From Candidatus Woesearchaeota archaeon (GTDB lineage: Archaea > Nanobdellota > Nanobdellia > Woesearchaeales > UBA11716): a DNA stretch of 18,948 nucleotides. Where the stretch lies: positions 4,192 through 23,139 of the forward strand of contig DUKR01000102.1 in NCBI GenBank assembly GCA_013329175.1. The letters run 5' to 3'. The notes beneath the pieces were generated by a model, which made no database searches, was not told the origin of the DNA, and worked only from the letters and a program-made list of their open reading frames with translations. Position numbers and translations under genes: made by a program. Positions 11,990 through 18,948 of this stretch are shown here, in pieces. Position 1 is the first letter of the stretch; every line of letters begins with the position of its first letter.

Positions 11990-12589
11990 ATGGCAGAACT
12001 GAAGCTTTTCAACAGGTGGGATGCAGCAGGAATTGAGGTGCAGGATGCTGGTCTTAAGAGTTACATCACCCTCAATCCCATTGTGGTCCCGAAGACTGGC
12101 GCAAAGTATGCAGGCAATCGCTTCCACAAGAGCAGGATATCGGTGGTCGAGCGACTCATCAACAAGGTGATGATTCCAGGGCATAAGGGAAAAAAGCATT
12201 TCAAGACAAGCTACCACGCGACAGGCAAGGCACATACCGCAGCATCAATTGTTGAGAAGGCGCTTGGAACAATTGAGGCAAGGACAAAGAAGAATCCCAT
12301 AGCGGTCTTTGTGAAAGCTATTGAGAACGCAGCCCAGCGAGAGGAGATTCTTACCATTGAGTACGGGGGAGCGCGCTACCCCAAAGCTGTTGATTGCGCT
12401 CCGCAGAGAAGGATTGACCTTGCCTTAAGGAACATGACCCAGGGAGCATACCTCAAGTCCTTCAATTCCAAGAGATCTATTGTTGATGCCCTCGCCGACG
12501 AGATCATAGCTGCATCTGAACTCAGCCAGAACTCCAACGCCATATCAAAGAAGCTTGACACCGAGCGCCAGGCCGACAGCGCAAGATAA
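11990..12589 (+). CDS. rps7: Small ribosomal subunit protein uS7
   Basis: This 199-residue protein is archaeal uS7, a primary 16S rRNA-binding protein of the 30S head near the E site. Recognisable blocks include 'KSRISVVERLINKVMIPGHK' with 'GKKHF', 'NPIAVFVKAIENAAQREEIL' and 'PQRRIDLALRNMTQGA', and the C-terminus ends in a helical 'AISKKLDTERQADSAR'. It is read immediately after uS12 (1-bp gap), so translation is probably coupled. The transcript is followed by a T-run (12600-12604) and two inverted repeats before the convergent malate dehydrogenase gene. Confidence 0.98.
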   Translation: MAELKLFNRWDAAGIEVQDAGLKSYITLNPIVVPKTGAKYAGNRFHKSRISVVERLINKVMIPGHKGKKHFKTSYHATGKAHTAASIVEKALGTIEARTKKNPIAVFVKAIENAAQREEILTIEYGGARYPKAVDCAPQRRIDLALRNMTQGAYLKSFNSKRSIVDALADEIIAASELSQNSNAISKKLDTERQADSAR

Positions 12590-12635
12590 GTGTGAATATT
12601 TTTAGTGCCTCGTTCCGAACTGCGATGCGTGTTCT

Positions 12636-12683
12636 TGAGCATGCTCAGAAATCGCAACTTTGGATTATGATTCTTGCGATTTC
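12636..12683. terminator. Two inverted repeats between convergent rps7 and mdh
   Basis: TGAGCATGCTCA (12636-12647) is a perfect 12-bp palindrome. Directly next to it, GAAATCGCAA (12648-12657) pairs with TTGCGATTTC (12674-12683), giving a 10-bp stem with a 16-nt loop. They lie between two convergent genes and may separate the transcripts or stabilise their 3' ends. No long T-run follows on either side, so a classical terminator is not proven. Confidence 0.4.
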
Positions 12684-12714
12684 CGGCATATTTGATAATG
12701 AATGTTTTCGGCTA

Positions 12715-13650
12715 TTAGAAAAGGATCTCGTCAACCTTCCCCTTCAACTCCTCAACGTGAGCGACAGTCTTCTCAAACAGCGCCTTCTCTGCGGGGTCAA
12801 GCTTCACCTCAATCACCCCTTCCATACCCCTCTTCCCTAATTTGGCAAGGACTCCTATGAACAGTCCCGAGACGCCATACTCGCCGTCAAGCTGCGCTGC
12901 GCACGGCAATACCTTCTTCTTGTCCTTCACGATGGATTCAACCATATCAATGATCGAAGCAGCAGGCGCTACCCACGCCGAGGTGTTGAGCAGCGGAAGG
13001 AATTCCCCCCCTCCGTTCTTGGTGCGCTCGACAATGGCATTGATAGTTTTTGCATCCATCAGCTCAGGCAAGGGCACGCCTCCGACTGTAGCGTAGCGTG
13101 TCATCGGCACCATGGTATCCCCATGGCCCCCAAGCACAAACCCCTGCACCGACTCTACCGACACCTCAAGGGCTTCTGCAACAAACGCCCTAAAGCGTGT
13201 CGAGTCAAGAACGCCAGCCATCCCGATGATGCGCTCCTTAGGGAATCCTGACACCTTCTGGCAGGTGTAGACCATGGCATCCAGCGGATTGGAAACGACG
13301 ATGATGATGCAGTCAGGCGAGTATTTGATAATCTGTTCTGTTACCGATTTTACGATTCCAGCATTGATTTTTACAAGGTCATCTCTGCTCATCCCTGGCT
13401 TTCTTGGTAGGCCTGCTGTTATGATAACGATGTCAGATTCCTCTGTAGCCTCGTATGAATTTGAGCCGACAACATGAGCATCAAACCCTGCAACTGGGCC
13501 AGTCTCAGCAATGTCCAATGCTTTTCCCTGCGGGACTCCCTGTACGATGTCAACCAGCACAACGTCGCCAAGTTCCTTGAGTGCTGCAAACAATCCCGTT
13601 GTTGCCCCGACGTTGCCTGACCCTACAACCGTAATTTTATTTCGCTTCAT
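12715..13650 (-). CDS. mdh: Malate dehydrogenase (LDH/MDH superfamily)
   Basis: This 311-residue cytoplasmic enzyme should interconvert malate and oxaloacetate with NAD(H). The Rossmann motif is G10-S-G-N-V-G15. Asp34 at the end of the second strand favours NAD over NADP. The substrate-specificity loop reads 'GLPRKPGMSRDDL'; Arg83, rather than the Gln of lactate dehydrogenases, indicates dicarboxylate substrates. Further conserved points are 'VSNPLDA' (119-125), Arg152 in 'LDSTRFR', and the catalytic His176 in 'GGHGDTMVP'. The length is typical. It has its own TATA box and, unusually here, a leader of about 16 nt with GGGTGGT a few bases before the ATG. It is a single-gene unit that converges on rps7. 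Confidence 0.95.
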   Translation of the reverse strand: MKRNKITVVGSGNVGATTGLFAALKELGDVVLVDIVQGVPQGKALDIAETGPVAGFDAHVVGSNSYEATEESDIVIITAGLPRKPGMSRDDLVKINAGIVKSVTEQIIKYSPDCIIIVVSNPLDAMVYTCQKVSGFPKERIIGMAGVLDSTRFRAFVAEALEVSVESVQGFVLGGHGDTMVPMTRYATVGGVPLPELMDAKTINAIVERTKNGGGEFLPLLNTSAWVAPAASIIDMVESIVKDKKKVLPCAAQLDGEYGVSGLFIGVLAKLGKRGMEGVIEVKLDPAEKALFEKTVAHVEELKGKVDEILF

Positions 13651-13688
13651 GGTATAACCACCCTTCCTGTGCTCAAAACCGCCTTTGA

Positions 13689-13696
13689 TTTTTAAT
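13689..13696 (-). promoter_or_regulatory. TATA box of mdh
   Basis: The minus strand reads CCATTAAAAATC. The box is about 42 bp before the ATG, leaving room for a short leader that carries the Shine-Dalgarno-like GGGTGGT. Confidence 0.5.
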
Positions 13697-13810
13697 GGTT
13701 TCTTTTGGGGTGTGAGAAAGTATATTGAGCAGCGTATGCCTGTTCAGCACGCAGATTGCCGCACCATGATTCTCTGATGATGAGGCAGCGAACAACAGAA
13801 GAACATCCCC

Positions 13811-14956
13811 TTACCCAAACATATGCATATACTCGCTTGCCTCAAGTTCCTCGTCTCGCTTGACTTTCTCTATAGCGTCAAGGAAGTCCTTCTGCTTCAC
13901 CTGAGAGCGCTTGGCCCTTATTGCAAAGTAGCCAGCTTCTGTACAGACTGCACGGATCTCTGCGCCGGAGAACTGCTCCATCAACTTGATAAGCCTCTCA
14001 ATCCTGACGTCATTTGCCATGCTTATCTTCCTGGTGTGAATCGCAAAAATCTGCTTTCTTGCTTCATTATCAGGGATGCCGACGTGAATTATCCTGTCAA
14101 GCCTTCCTGGCCGGACAATTGCGGGGTCAAGGATATCTTTTCGGTTGGTCGCTCCGATTATCTTGACATTGTCAAGAGGCTTGAAGCCGTCAACTTCAGC
14201 AAGAAGCTGCATGAACGTCCTGTTTACCTCGCGCTCGCCAGACGTCCCCACTTCAACGCGCTTTGCCGCAAGTGCATCAATCTCATCAATGAAAATGATA
14301 GACGGCGCTCTCTTTCGGGCAAGCTCAAATATCTCCTTGACAAGCTTTGCCCCCTCGCCTATGAACTTCTGGACTAATTCTGAACCGACAACCTCGATGA
14401 AGGTGGAGTTGGTGGAGGCTGCAACAGCTTTAGCTAGCAGCGTCTTCCCTGTTCCTGGCGGGCCATACAGCAGGAGACCTTTTGGAGGCTCAATCCCAAT
14501 CTTTTTGAAGAGTTCTGGGCTCTTGAGGGGAAGCTCAACCACTTCCTGAACCTCCCTCACCTGATCCTTTAGGCCGCCTATGAGGTTCCATGAGATAGTT
14601 GGCTTCTCGATGATGACGTAGCGCTCGACGTTGAACTTGCCTGACAACTCAAGCTTGTTGATGACGGTGAGGTTTTTCTGCTCTGCTAGGACATTATCGC
14701 CAGGATTGAGCTTTGCGCACCCGCTTGCGACGTTGACTGAGAACTGGTTGCCGTTTGGAATTCTTATGATTGCCCCTTCGTCAAGGACGTCGGTGACCTC
14801 GCAGACCATAAGGGGAGTCTTCTTGAAGGCTTCCACCTCTTCCCTGAGCTTTTGGATGGTCTCTTTGAGGATGCGGTTCTCTTCCTCAAGCTGGTTTGCC
14901 TGGGATGAATAACTGTAGATGACAGAATCTAGCATCTCTTTGTCTTTTGTGGTCAT
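13811..14956 (-). CDS. pan: Proteasome-activating nucleotidase (PAN), AAA+ ATPase
   Basis: This 381-residue protein is PAN, the hexameric ATPase that unfolds substrates and threads them into the 20S proteasome. It has an N-terminal coiled coil (about 5-46), an OB-fold ring (about 50-105), and the AAA+ module with Walker A GPPGTGKT (165-172), pore-loop Phe-Ile-Gly (198-200), Walker B IIFIDE (220-225) and arginine-finger region RPGRLDR (282-288). The C-terminus is Met-Phe-Gly, where most PANs end in hydrophobic-Tyr-X, so the gate-opening HbYX motif is present only as a Phe variant. An upstream ATG at 14980 lies inside the TATA box; the ATG at 14956, about 27 bp from that box, is the likely start. 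Peptidase genes lie directly upstream. Confidence 0.97.
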   Translation of the reverse strand: MTTKDKEMLDSVIYSYSSQANQLEEENRILKETIQKLREEVEAFKKTPLMVCEVTDVLDEGAIIRIPNGNQFSVNVASGCAKLNPGDNVLAEQKNLTVINKLELSGKFNVERYVIIEKPTISWNLIGGLKDQVREVQEVVELPLKSPELFKKIGIEPPKGLLLYGPPGTGKTLLAKAVAASTNSTFIEVVGSELVQKFIGEGAKLVKEIFELARKRAPSIIFIDEIDALAAKRVEVGTSGEREVNRTFMQLLAEVDGFKPLDNVKIIGATNRKDILDPAIVRPGRLDRIIHVGIPDNEARKQIFAIHTRKISMANDVRIERLIKLMEQFSGAEIRAVCTEAGYFAIRAKRSQVKQKDFLDAIEKVKRDEELEASEYMHMFG

Positions 14957-14979
14957 CAGCCATGGGTACCTTTGGGGCA

Positions 14980-14987
14980 TTTATATA
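14980..14987 (-). promoter_or_regulatory. TATA box of pan
   Basis: The minus strand reads CTATATAAATG. It lies about 27 bp before the ATG at 14956 and contains the upstream ATG at 14980, which therefore cannot be the start of a message made from this promoter. Confidence 0.6.
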
Positions 14988-15038
14988 GTTTTGTGTCGCC
15001 ATCGGGTGAAGCATAGAGAGCCACAGGCATCCTTGCGG

Positions 15039-15992
15039 TCAGAGCAGCCTTCCATCCCTTATGATGGGCTTGCCATCAACCTCCACCGTCGGCCTGCCAA
15101 CAACGCCGTCAAGATGGACTGGCGAAGGGGTTGTGCCGCCTGCATAGCTTGTGTTGTCACCGATTGCCATGTGGATGGTTCCTGCAACTTTCTCATCTTC
15201 CAACGTCAGGCCAGTGACTTTGGCTTTGGGATTGGTGCCTACGGCAAATTCTGCGATGTTGTAGACGCTGCTGTCTCTCTGTTTTTTGAGAAGGGTTTTG
15301 AGCATGCCTGCCTGCTTTCCTCCGGCGATACCTGTGACAAAGCCACCCTTGATGTTCAGCTTGAGAGGCTCAACTAGCTTTCCAACTCCAGCCATGGACT
15401 TGTTGATTACGAGGATGCCACTTGTCGTTCCTTCAACAGGAGCAAAGCCTGCTTCTCCTGCAGGAAGATTGCCAAATGCCCCATCTTTTGTGTAGATGCC
15501 GTTGTCGTTAAAAATCTCAGGGCCGATAGTCAGGGTGAGGTCGGTGCCTAACGGCGTTGTGAGATGAAGCTTTGCCCCAGGCCTGAGAAGCTTTTGCAGT
15601 TTTTTCCCTTTCTCGTCCAGCCCTTTATAGTCTATGGCAAGGGTGCGCCATGCCATCTCTTCGGTGATGCCTGGCATGGATGCTGCCCGTACACCGTGCT
15701 TTTTGGTTGCATTCCTTCTGGCATCGGTGTGGGACAATGATTTTGAGGTGATGAGAAGAAGGACGTCGCAGTCCTTCATCTTTTCTGCTATGTATTTTGC
15801 TGGCTCTTGCCCGTTTGTCTTTGGCTCTGGGATTTCCAAGGCTTCTACTTTCTCTGTGATAGTCTGGGCAACGTCGTAGAATGCCTGCGCTATTCCCTTC
15901 TTCTTTTTGTCAAAGACAATAAGGCATCTCTCGCCTTTCTTGAGCGCCATGCATTCGCTGTAGACTATCTGGGCTGAGGCTTCAAGCGTCAT
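15039..15992 (-). CDS. M29-type metallo-aminopeptidase
   Basis: This 317-residue protein is related to thermophilic aminopeptidases of family M29, which remove N-terminal residues with a two-metal centre. The catalytic C-terminal half has the expected ligands in order: Glu180 in 'NLPAGE', Glu248 in 'NIAEFAVGTNP', His274 in 'GTIHMAIG', and His293/Asp295 in 'PVHLDG'. The N-terminal half, 'GERCLIVFDKKKKGIAQAFY' onward, is the usual alpha/beta domain. Length is a little short for the family. An ATG at 16034 overlaps the preceding gene; the ATG at 15992, 8 bp after that gene's stop and starting 'TLEASAQIVY', fits the family better. It is probably co-transcribed with the two upstream peptidases and could degrade proteasome products. 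Confidence 0.85.
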   Translation of the reverse strand: MTLEASAQIVYSECMALKKGERCLIVFDKKKKGIAQAFYDVAQTITEKVEALEIPEPKTNGQEPAKYIAEKMKDCDVLLLITSKSLSHTDARRNATKKHGVRAASMPGITEEMAWRTLAIDYKGLDEKGKKLQKLLRPGAKLHLTTPLGTDLTLTIGPEIFNDNGIYTKDGAFGNLPAGEAGFAPVEGTTSGILVINKSMAGVGKLVEPLKLNIKGGFVTGIAGGKQAGMLKTLLKKQRDSSVYNIAEFAVGTNPKAKVTGLTLEDEKVAGTIHMAIGDNTSYAGGTTPSPVHLDGVVGRPTVEVDGKPIIRDGRLL

Positions 15993-16000
15993 TCTTCCGT

Positions 16001-17791
16001 TTACACCACCAGCTTCCCCTGCTTCATCACCCATTGCTCCCTGCCTTTCTTGTCAAACCCATAGATGTCAATCTCCTGCTCAGGGGCATTGATGACAATG
16101 TCCCAGTGATAGACCGTCTTCTTGTCAGTCTCAAAGCCCATCCCCAGCGCAAGGTGAATCATGCCTGCGATCTTTTCGTTGACTATCAGATAGTCGCAAA
16201 GCTTTGCTTTGGGATTGGTGTTGACAGCAAACTCGCCGACGCCGTCAATGTTCTCGCGGTACATGTCAGTCATGCTTTTAGGAAGGCTCCTTTGCTTTTC
16301 AAGATGCTCTATTCTCTTGAGCCCTTCAGCAATCTCCTTCTCCATCTTTTTCCTGATATCCTCAGGACCATCGTTGAGCGTCCACCTTCCCTTATCGCTG
16401 AAGTGCACAATAAGCGGCCGGTTCTTTGGGATGACCCTGCTCCTGTCTATGTTGATAACGACGTCTCCCACCAGCGTGCCAGTGACCTTTTCGGGAGTTG
16501 TAAATGTCTCGCCTGAGGGGAAGTTAGCGTAGTTTCCTGCTTTCTTCCCTGTCTCCTTGTAGAAGTCCTTATCAATCATGTAGCGGACGTCGCAGTCGGA
16601 ACTTGTGAACATCCTGCGGTGGTTGTCAGTCTTTCTGATGAGGTCAACCCTTAAATCAGTCTTTGCCCCTTTCTTTGCCTTATTGCCTTTGACCAGCAGG
16701 TAGTCGCACCTGTTGAGAACATCACGCACGGCATCGCTTCTCTTCTTGAGGATTGCGTAGTCAAGGTTGCAGGTCTCGATGAAAATGTCAAGCGGCAGGG
16801 TCTCAGTGAGCGCATAGCGCATCATGGGATCCCTGTCTTCGATGAAGGTCTGCGGCGAGTACCTGTCCTTAAGCATCATCTCGCCAGGGGTAGTCCATCT
16901 GCTCTTGCGGTTCTTTGTAGGATAGCCTATGGATTCGCCGAAGAGATGCTTTCCAAAGTAGCCCTTGCCGTGGATGTGTATTGCTGCGGTGTTGAAGGTA
17001 AGCCTTTGCGCTCCAATCGCTTGGGAAAGAGTTCTGAATGCCCTAAAAACTGGCTCAGGGATGTCTTTCTCTATTTCGCAGCCTCGAAGGGTGGTGAGAA
17101 CGTCCATGGTCCTGACAGGATCGTCAAGCCTTGAAGCCCGCATGGTAACTGCTGCAAGGGACACCTTTGACCCCTTTTTCAGGGCAATCTCAGTGAATGC
17201 CCTTGCCATTGCATAGGAGTCAAGATAATCCTCAAGGGGAAGCTCAATAGTCTTTGCTGAAGGGATAAGCTCAAACCCAATCCCAAAGCGATCTGTTCGC
17301 TTGAGGGCATAGCCCTGGGTAAGCACCCTCTCTGCAGTTGCAAGCAGCTCATTCCAGCGATAGGGCACATGCCATGAAACACGATAGGGAACCGCAACGC
17401 TTCCTTCAAATCCTCCGTCTCCTGCTGCAAGGACGAGGTCTGGCCTTGCGAAGAGGGCATCAAGGTCTTTCTCTGCTATTTTTTTTTTTGCTTTGCCGAT
17501 GAATCCAGCAAGGGCCCTGGCTTCCCTTGATGCTGCGCCTGCCTTATGCTCATCAAAGGAGTCCCAGAGTGACTGGAGGATGGTAGCGTCACGGTTTTCC
17601 TTGCTGATGACAAGGACATGCATGTCTCCTTCTAAGTTGTGGATGGCTGCTGAGAGGGGGGCAAGGCTGTAGAACGCAATTTTGTTCTCTATGGGAAGAG
17701 TGATGAAGGTGAGCTTCTTCTCAACTTTTCCTTTAAGTGCTTTGACATAGGCGTGGACTTCCCTATTGAAGGTCTGTTTGCTGTATTTCAT
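16001..17791 (-). CDS. Large M29-like peptidase with an unassigned N-terminal region
   Basis: The C-terminal ~190 residues of this 596-residue protein keep the M29 metal ligands: Glu428 in 'FPSGETFTTP', Glu520 in 'GVGEFAVNTNP', His546 in 'IHLALG' and His562/Asp564 in 'YHWD'. It is thus a paralogue of its downstream neighbour. The N-terminal ~400 residues are much longer than in ordinary M29 enzymes and I cannot assign them. It is probably a cytoplasmic peptidase with different substrate selection. An 11-A tract (T11 on the plus strand, 17479-17489) encodes Lys-Lys-Lys and is a potential slippage site. The ATG follows the Xaa-Pro peptidase gene by 26 bp, with a GAGG about 9 nt upstream. Confidence 0.75.
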   Translation of the reverse strand: MKYSKQTFNREVHAYVKALKGKVEKKLTFITLPIENKIAFYSLAPLSAAIHNLEGDMHVLVISKENRDATILQSLWDSFDEHKAGAASREARALAGFIGKAKKKIAEKDLDALFARPDLVLAAGDGGFEGSVAVPYRVSWHVPYRWNELLATAERVLTQGYALKRTDRFGIGFELIPSAKTIELPLEDYLDSYAMARAFTEIALKKGSKVSLAAVTMRASRLDDPVRTMDVLTTLRGCEIEKDIPEPVFRAFRTLSQAIGAQRLTFNTAAIHIHGKGYFGKHLFGESIGYPTKNRKSRWTTPGEMMLKDRYSPQTFIEDRDPMMRYALTETLPLDIFIETCNLDYAILKKRSDAVRDVLNRCDYLLVKGNKAKKGAKTDLRVDLIRKTDNHRRMFTSSDCDVRYMIDKDFYKETGKKAGNYANFPSGETFTTPEKVTGTLVGDVVINIDRSRVIPKNRPLIVHFSDKGRWTLNDGPEDIRKKMEKEIAEGLKRIEHLEKQRSLPKSMTDMYRENIDGVGEFAVNTNPKAKLCDYLIVNEKIAGMIHLALGMGFETDKKTVYHWDIVINAPEQEIDIYGFDKKGREQWVMKQGKLVV

Positions 17792-17817
17792 GGCACGTTA
17801 CCTCAATTCCTGTTGGT

Positions 17818-18882
17818 TTATACGGTGATGAGTTTCCTGGTTGTCCTGTTGAGGATTATGGGCTTTCCCCTTACAAGGACATCATCCTCAATCCTGATGC
17901 CCCATTTACCTGGTATGTAGATGCCTGGCTCAACCGTGACTATGCTGTTTTCCTTTAATTTTTCTTTGTTGTTTGGGACAAGATTGGGAAGCTCATGCAG
18001 GCCTATGCCTACGCCGTGGCCTAAGCCATGAGTGAAGTATTTGGCTTGTACCCCAAGCTCCGCTGCAACAAATTGGTAGACGTCCTGGCAGGTGGTGCAT
18101 GGAGTGCACATCTTCACTGCGCCTTCCTGTATTTTGAGGATGGAGTTGTAGGTCTCAATTTCTTTTCTGGTTGGCTTCCCTACGTAGATTGTCCTTGTCA
18201 TGTCTGAACAGTAGCCTTTGTAGCGGATGCCAAAGTCAATGATGCAGAAGCCTTTTTGAATAGGCATATTTTGAGGGGCGTAGTGGGCCATTGACGCATG
18301 CTTTCCTGAGGCGACAATCGGCGAGAAGGAGAGCTTATGCCCAAGCTTTCTCGCCTCACATTCAAGGAAAGCCGCTGCCTCTGATTCTGTCCTGAATGAG
18401 CTGAATCTTCTGATGGCGCTTTGCAGAATGGTGTCGGCTAGCGCACATGCCTCCTTGATGGTGTTGATTTCTGATGCGGACTTCACTTCCCTTGATTTTG
18501 CCGTTGCGAAATGCTTCCATCTGATTCCTTTGAATTCCTTTTTCAGCGCTTTGTTCAGAGCAAGCGAAACAGCGTTAAAGTTGATGCCAACGGTTTGGGG
18601 GCGGATAGCAAATTTTTGGTTGTATCCCTTTATGCTTTCCAGCAGGCGCTTCTTCTCCCATGCATAGGTGCTGGTTTTGTGGGTGACCCTTGCCCGCTCC
18701 AGCTCCATCTTTGGGACGAGAAGATAGTGCTTTTTTGGCGTGACTATCATAGCTCCAGGGCCGTCGTAGCCTGACAGGTAGAGGAGGTCTGTGTCTATGC
18801 CCCCTATAGAATCAAGGTTGAAGAAGAAGGCTGCCGACAGCTTCTCTTTTTTGAGTTGGGCCTGGATTGCCTTAATGGTCAT
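17818..18882 (-). CDS. pepQ: Xaa-Pro dipeptidase/aminopeptidase (family M24B)
   Basis: This 354-residue protein is a pita-bread metallopeptidase that cleaves X-Pro bonds. The creatinase-like N-terminal domain spans about 1-130. The catalytic domain has all five metal ligands: Asp216 ('IIDFGIRYKG'), Asp227 ('CSDMTRT'), His289 ('THGLGHGVG'), Glu318 ('VTVEPGIYI') and Glu332 ('IRIEDDVLV'), plus His296 of 'GLHE'. Length and motif spacing are normal. Whether it acts on dipeptides (PepQ) or longer peptides (PepP) cannot be told, so the symbol is provisional. It leads a three-gene peptidase unit, with a TATA-like box about 28 bp before the ATG. The product complements the M29 aminopeptidases, which generally handle proline bonds poorly. 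Confidence 0.92.
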   Translation of the reverse strand: MTIKAIQAQLKKEKLSAAFFFNLDSIGGIDTDLLYLSGYDGPGAMIVTPKKHYLLVPKMELERARVTHKTSTYAWEKKRLLESIKGYNQKFAIRPQTVGINFNAVSLALNKALKKEFKGIRWKHFATAKSREVKSASEINTIKEACALADTILQSAIRRFSSFRTESEAAAFLECEARKLGHKLSFSPIVASGKHASMAHYAPQNMPIQKGFCIIDFGIRYKGYCSDMTRTIYVGKPTRKEIETYNSILKIQEGAVKMCTPCTTCQDVYQFVAAELGVQAKYFTHGLGHGVGIGLHELPNLVPNNKEKLKENSIVTVEPGIYIPGKWGIRIEDDVLVRGKPIILNRTTRKLITV

Positions 18883-18906
18883 TGCCTACGCCCAGTACGA
18901 GGCAGT

Positions 18907-18914
18907 AATTAAAT
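18907..18914 (-). promoter_or_regulatory. TATA box of the peptidase operon
   Basis: The minus strand reads AGATTTAATTAC, a TATA-like element about 28 bp before the pepQ ATG. A leaderless transcript is predicted. Nothing further is recognised from 18915 to the window end. Confidence 0.5.
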
Positions 18915-18948
18915 CTTTTGTATCGTTGTATGTATTAAGCTCCCTCTA

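Noticed and set aside
12592..12840. 82-codon plus-strand frame after rps7
   Set aside because: It runs over the intergenic inverted repeats and then antisense into mdh; no promoter and no recognisable protein features.
13772..13790. Possible C/D box sRNA motif (CTGATGATGA) between mdh and pan
   Set aside because: A CTGA and a TGATGA overlap, but no C box and D box pair with suitable spacing and terminal stem could be found around them.
16034..16034. Upstream start for the shorter M29 gene
   Set aside because: It would add 14 Gly/Glu-rich residues and overlap the preceding gene by 34 bp; the ATG at 15992 gives a family-like N-terminus.

Overview
The window is archaeal chromosome, most likely from a DPANN-type archaeon (Woesearchaeales or a relative; the lineage is an inference). 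It holds the proteasome-activating ATPase PAN, the archaeal nascent polypeptide-associated complex protein, a Sec61-beta/SecG translocon subunit, archaeal-type uS12 and uS7, a THUMP tRNA methyltransferase and an archaeal RNase P RNA. Most transcription units have a TATA-like box 26-30 bp upstream of the chosen ATG, which implies leaderless or nearly leaderless mRNAs. Gene density is high and most genes are on the minus strand; only the uS12-uS7 pair and one gene fragment lie on the plus strand.

Layout. 143-1685 (minus): secG, nac and two small paralogous helical proteins. 1686-2814: no protein gene; holds the RNase P RNA gene (1992-2350, minus) with a TATA box and T-run, flanked by two copies of a ~135-bp repeat (A) and one copy of a ~150-bp repeat (B). 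2815-3972 (minus): THUMP/UPF0020 methyltransferase with an altered catalytic motif. 4013-6423: an AT-richer island with a decayed coiled-coil reading frame, a fragment of an unrelated enzyme-like gene and a 653-residue coiled-coil/membrane protein with a separate C-terminal domain, the most novel gene here. 6539-9055 (minus): DNA gyrase subunit A. 9056-9373: gyrA promoter and an inverted copy of repeat B. 9374-11454 (minus): a conserved winged-helix protein, ScpB with a very long acidic tail, and a tiny zinc ribbon. 11551-12589 (plus): uS12 and uS7. 12715-13650 (minus): malate dehydrogenase. 13811-18882 (minus): PAN, two M29-type aminopeptidases and an Xaa-Pro peptidase.

How the genes fit together. 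The right end is a protein-turnover neighbourhood: PAN feeds substrates to the 20S proteasome, and the three peptidases could finish the released peptides. SecG and NAC act at the ribosome exit and membrane. ScpB and GyrA serve chromosome structure. RNase P RNA and the THUMP methyltransferase serve tRNA maturation. The repeat family and the AT-rich island are the accessory parts. No CRISPR array, tRNA gene, transposase or rRNA gene was recognised.
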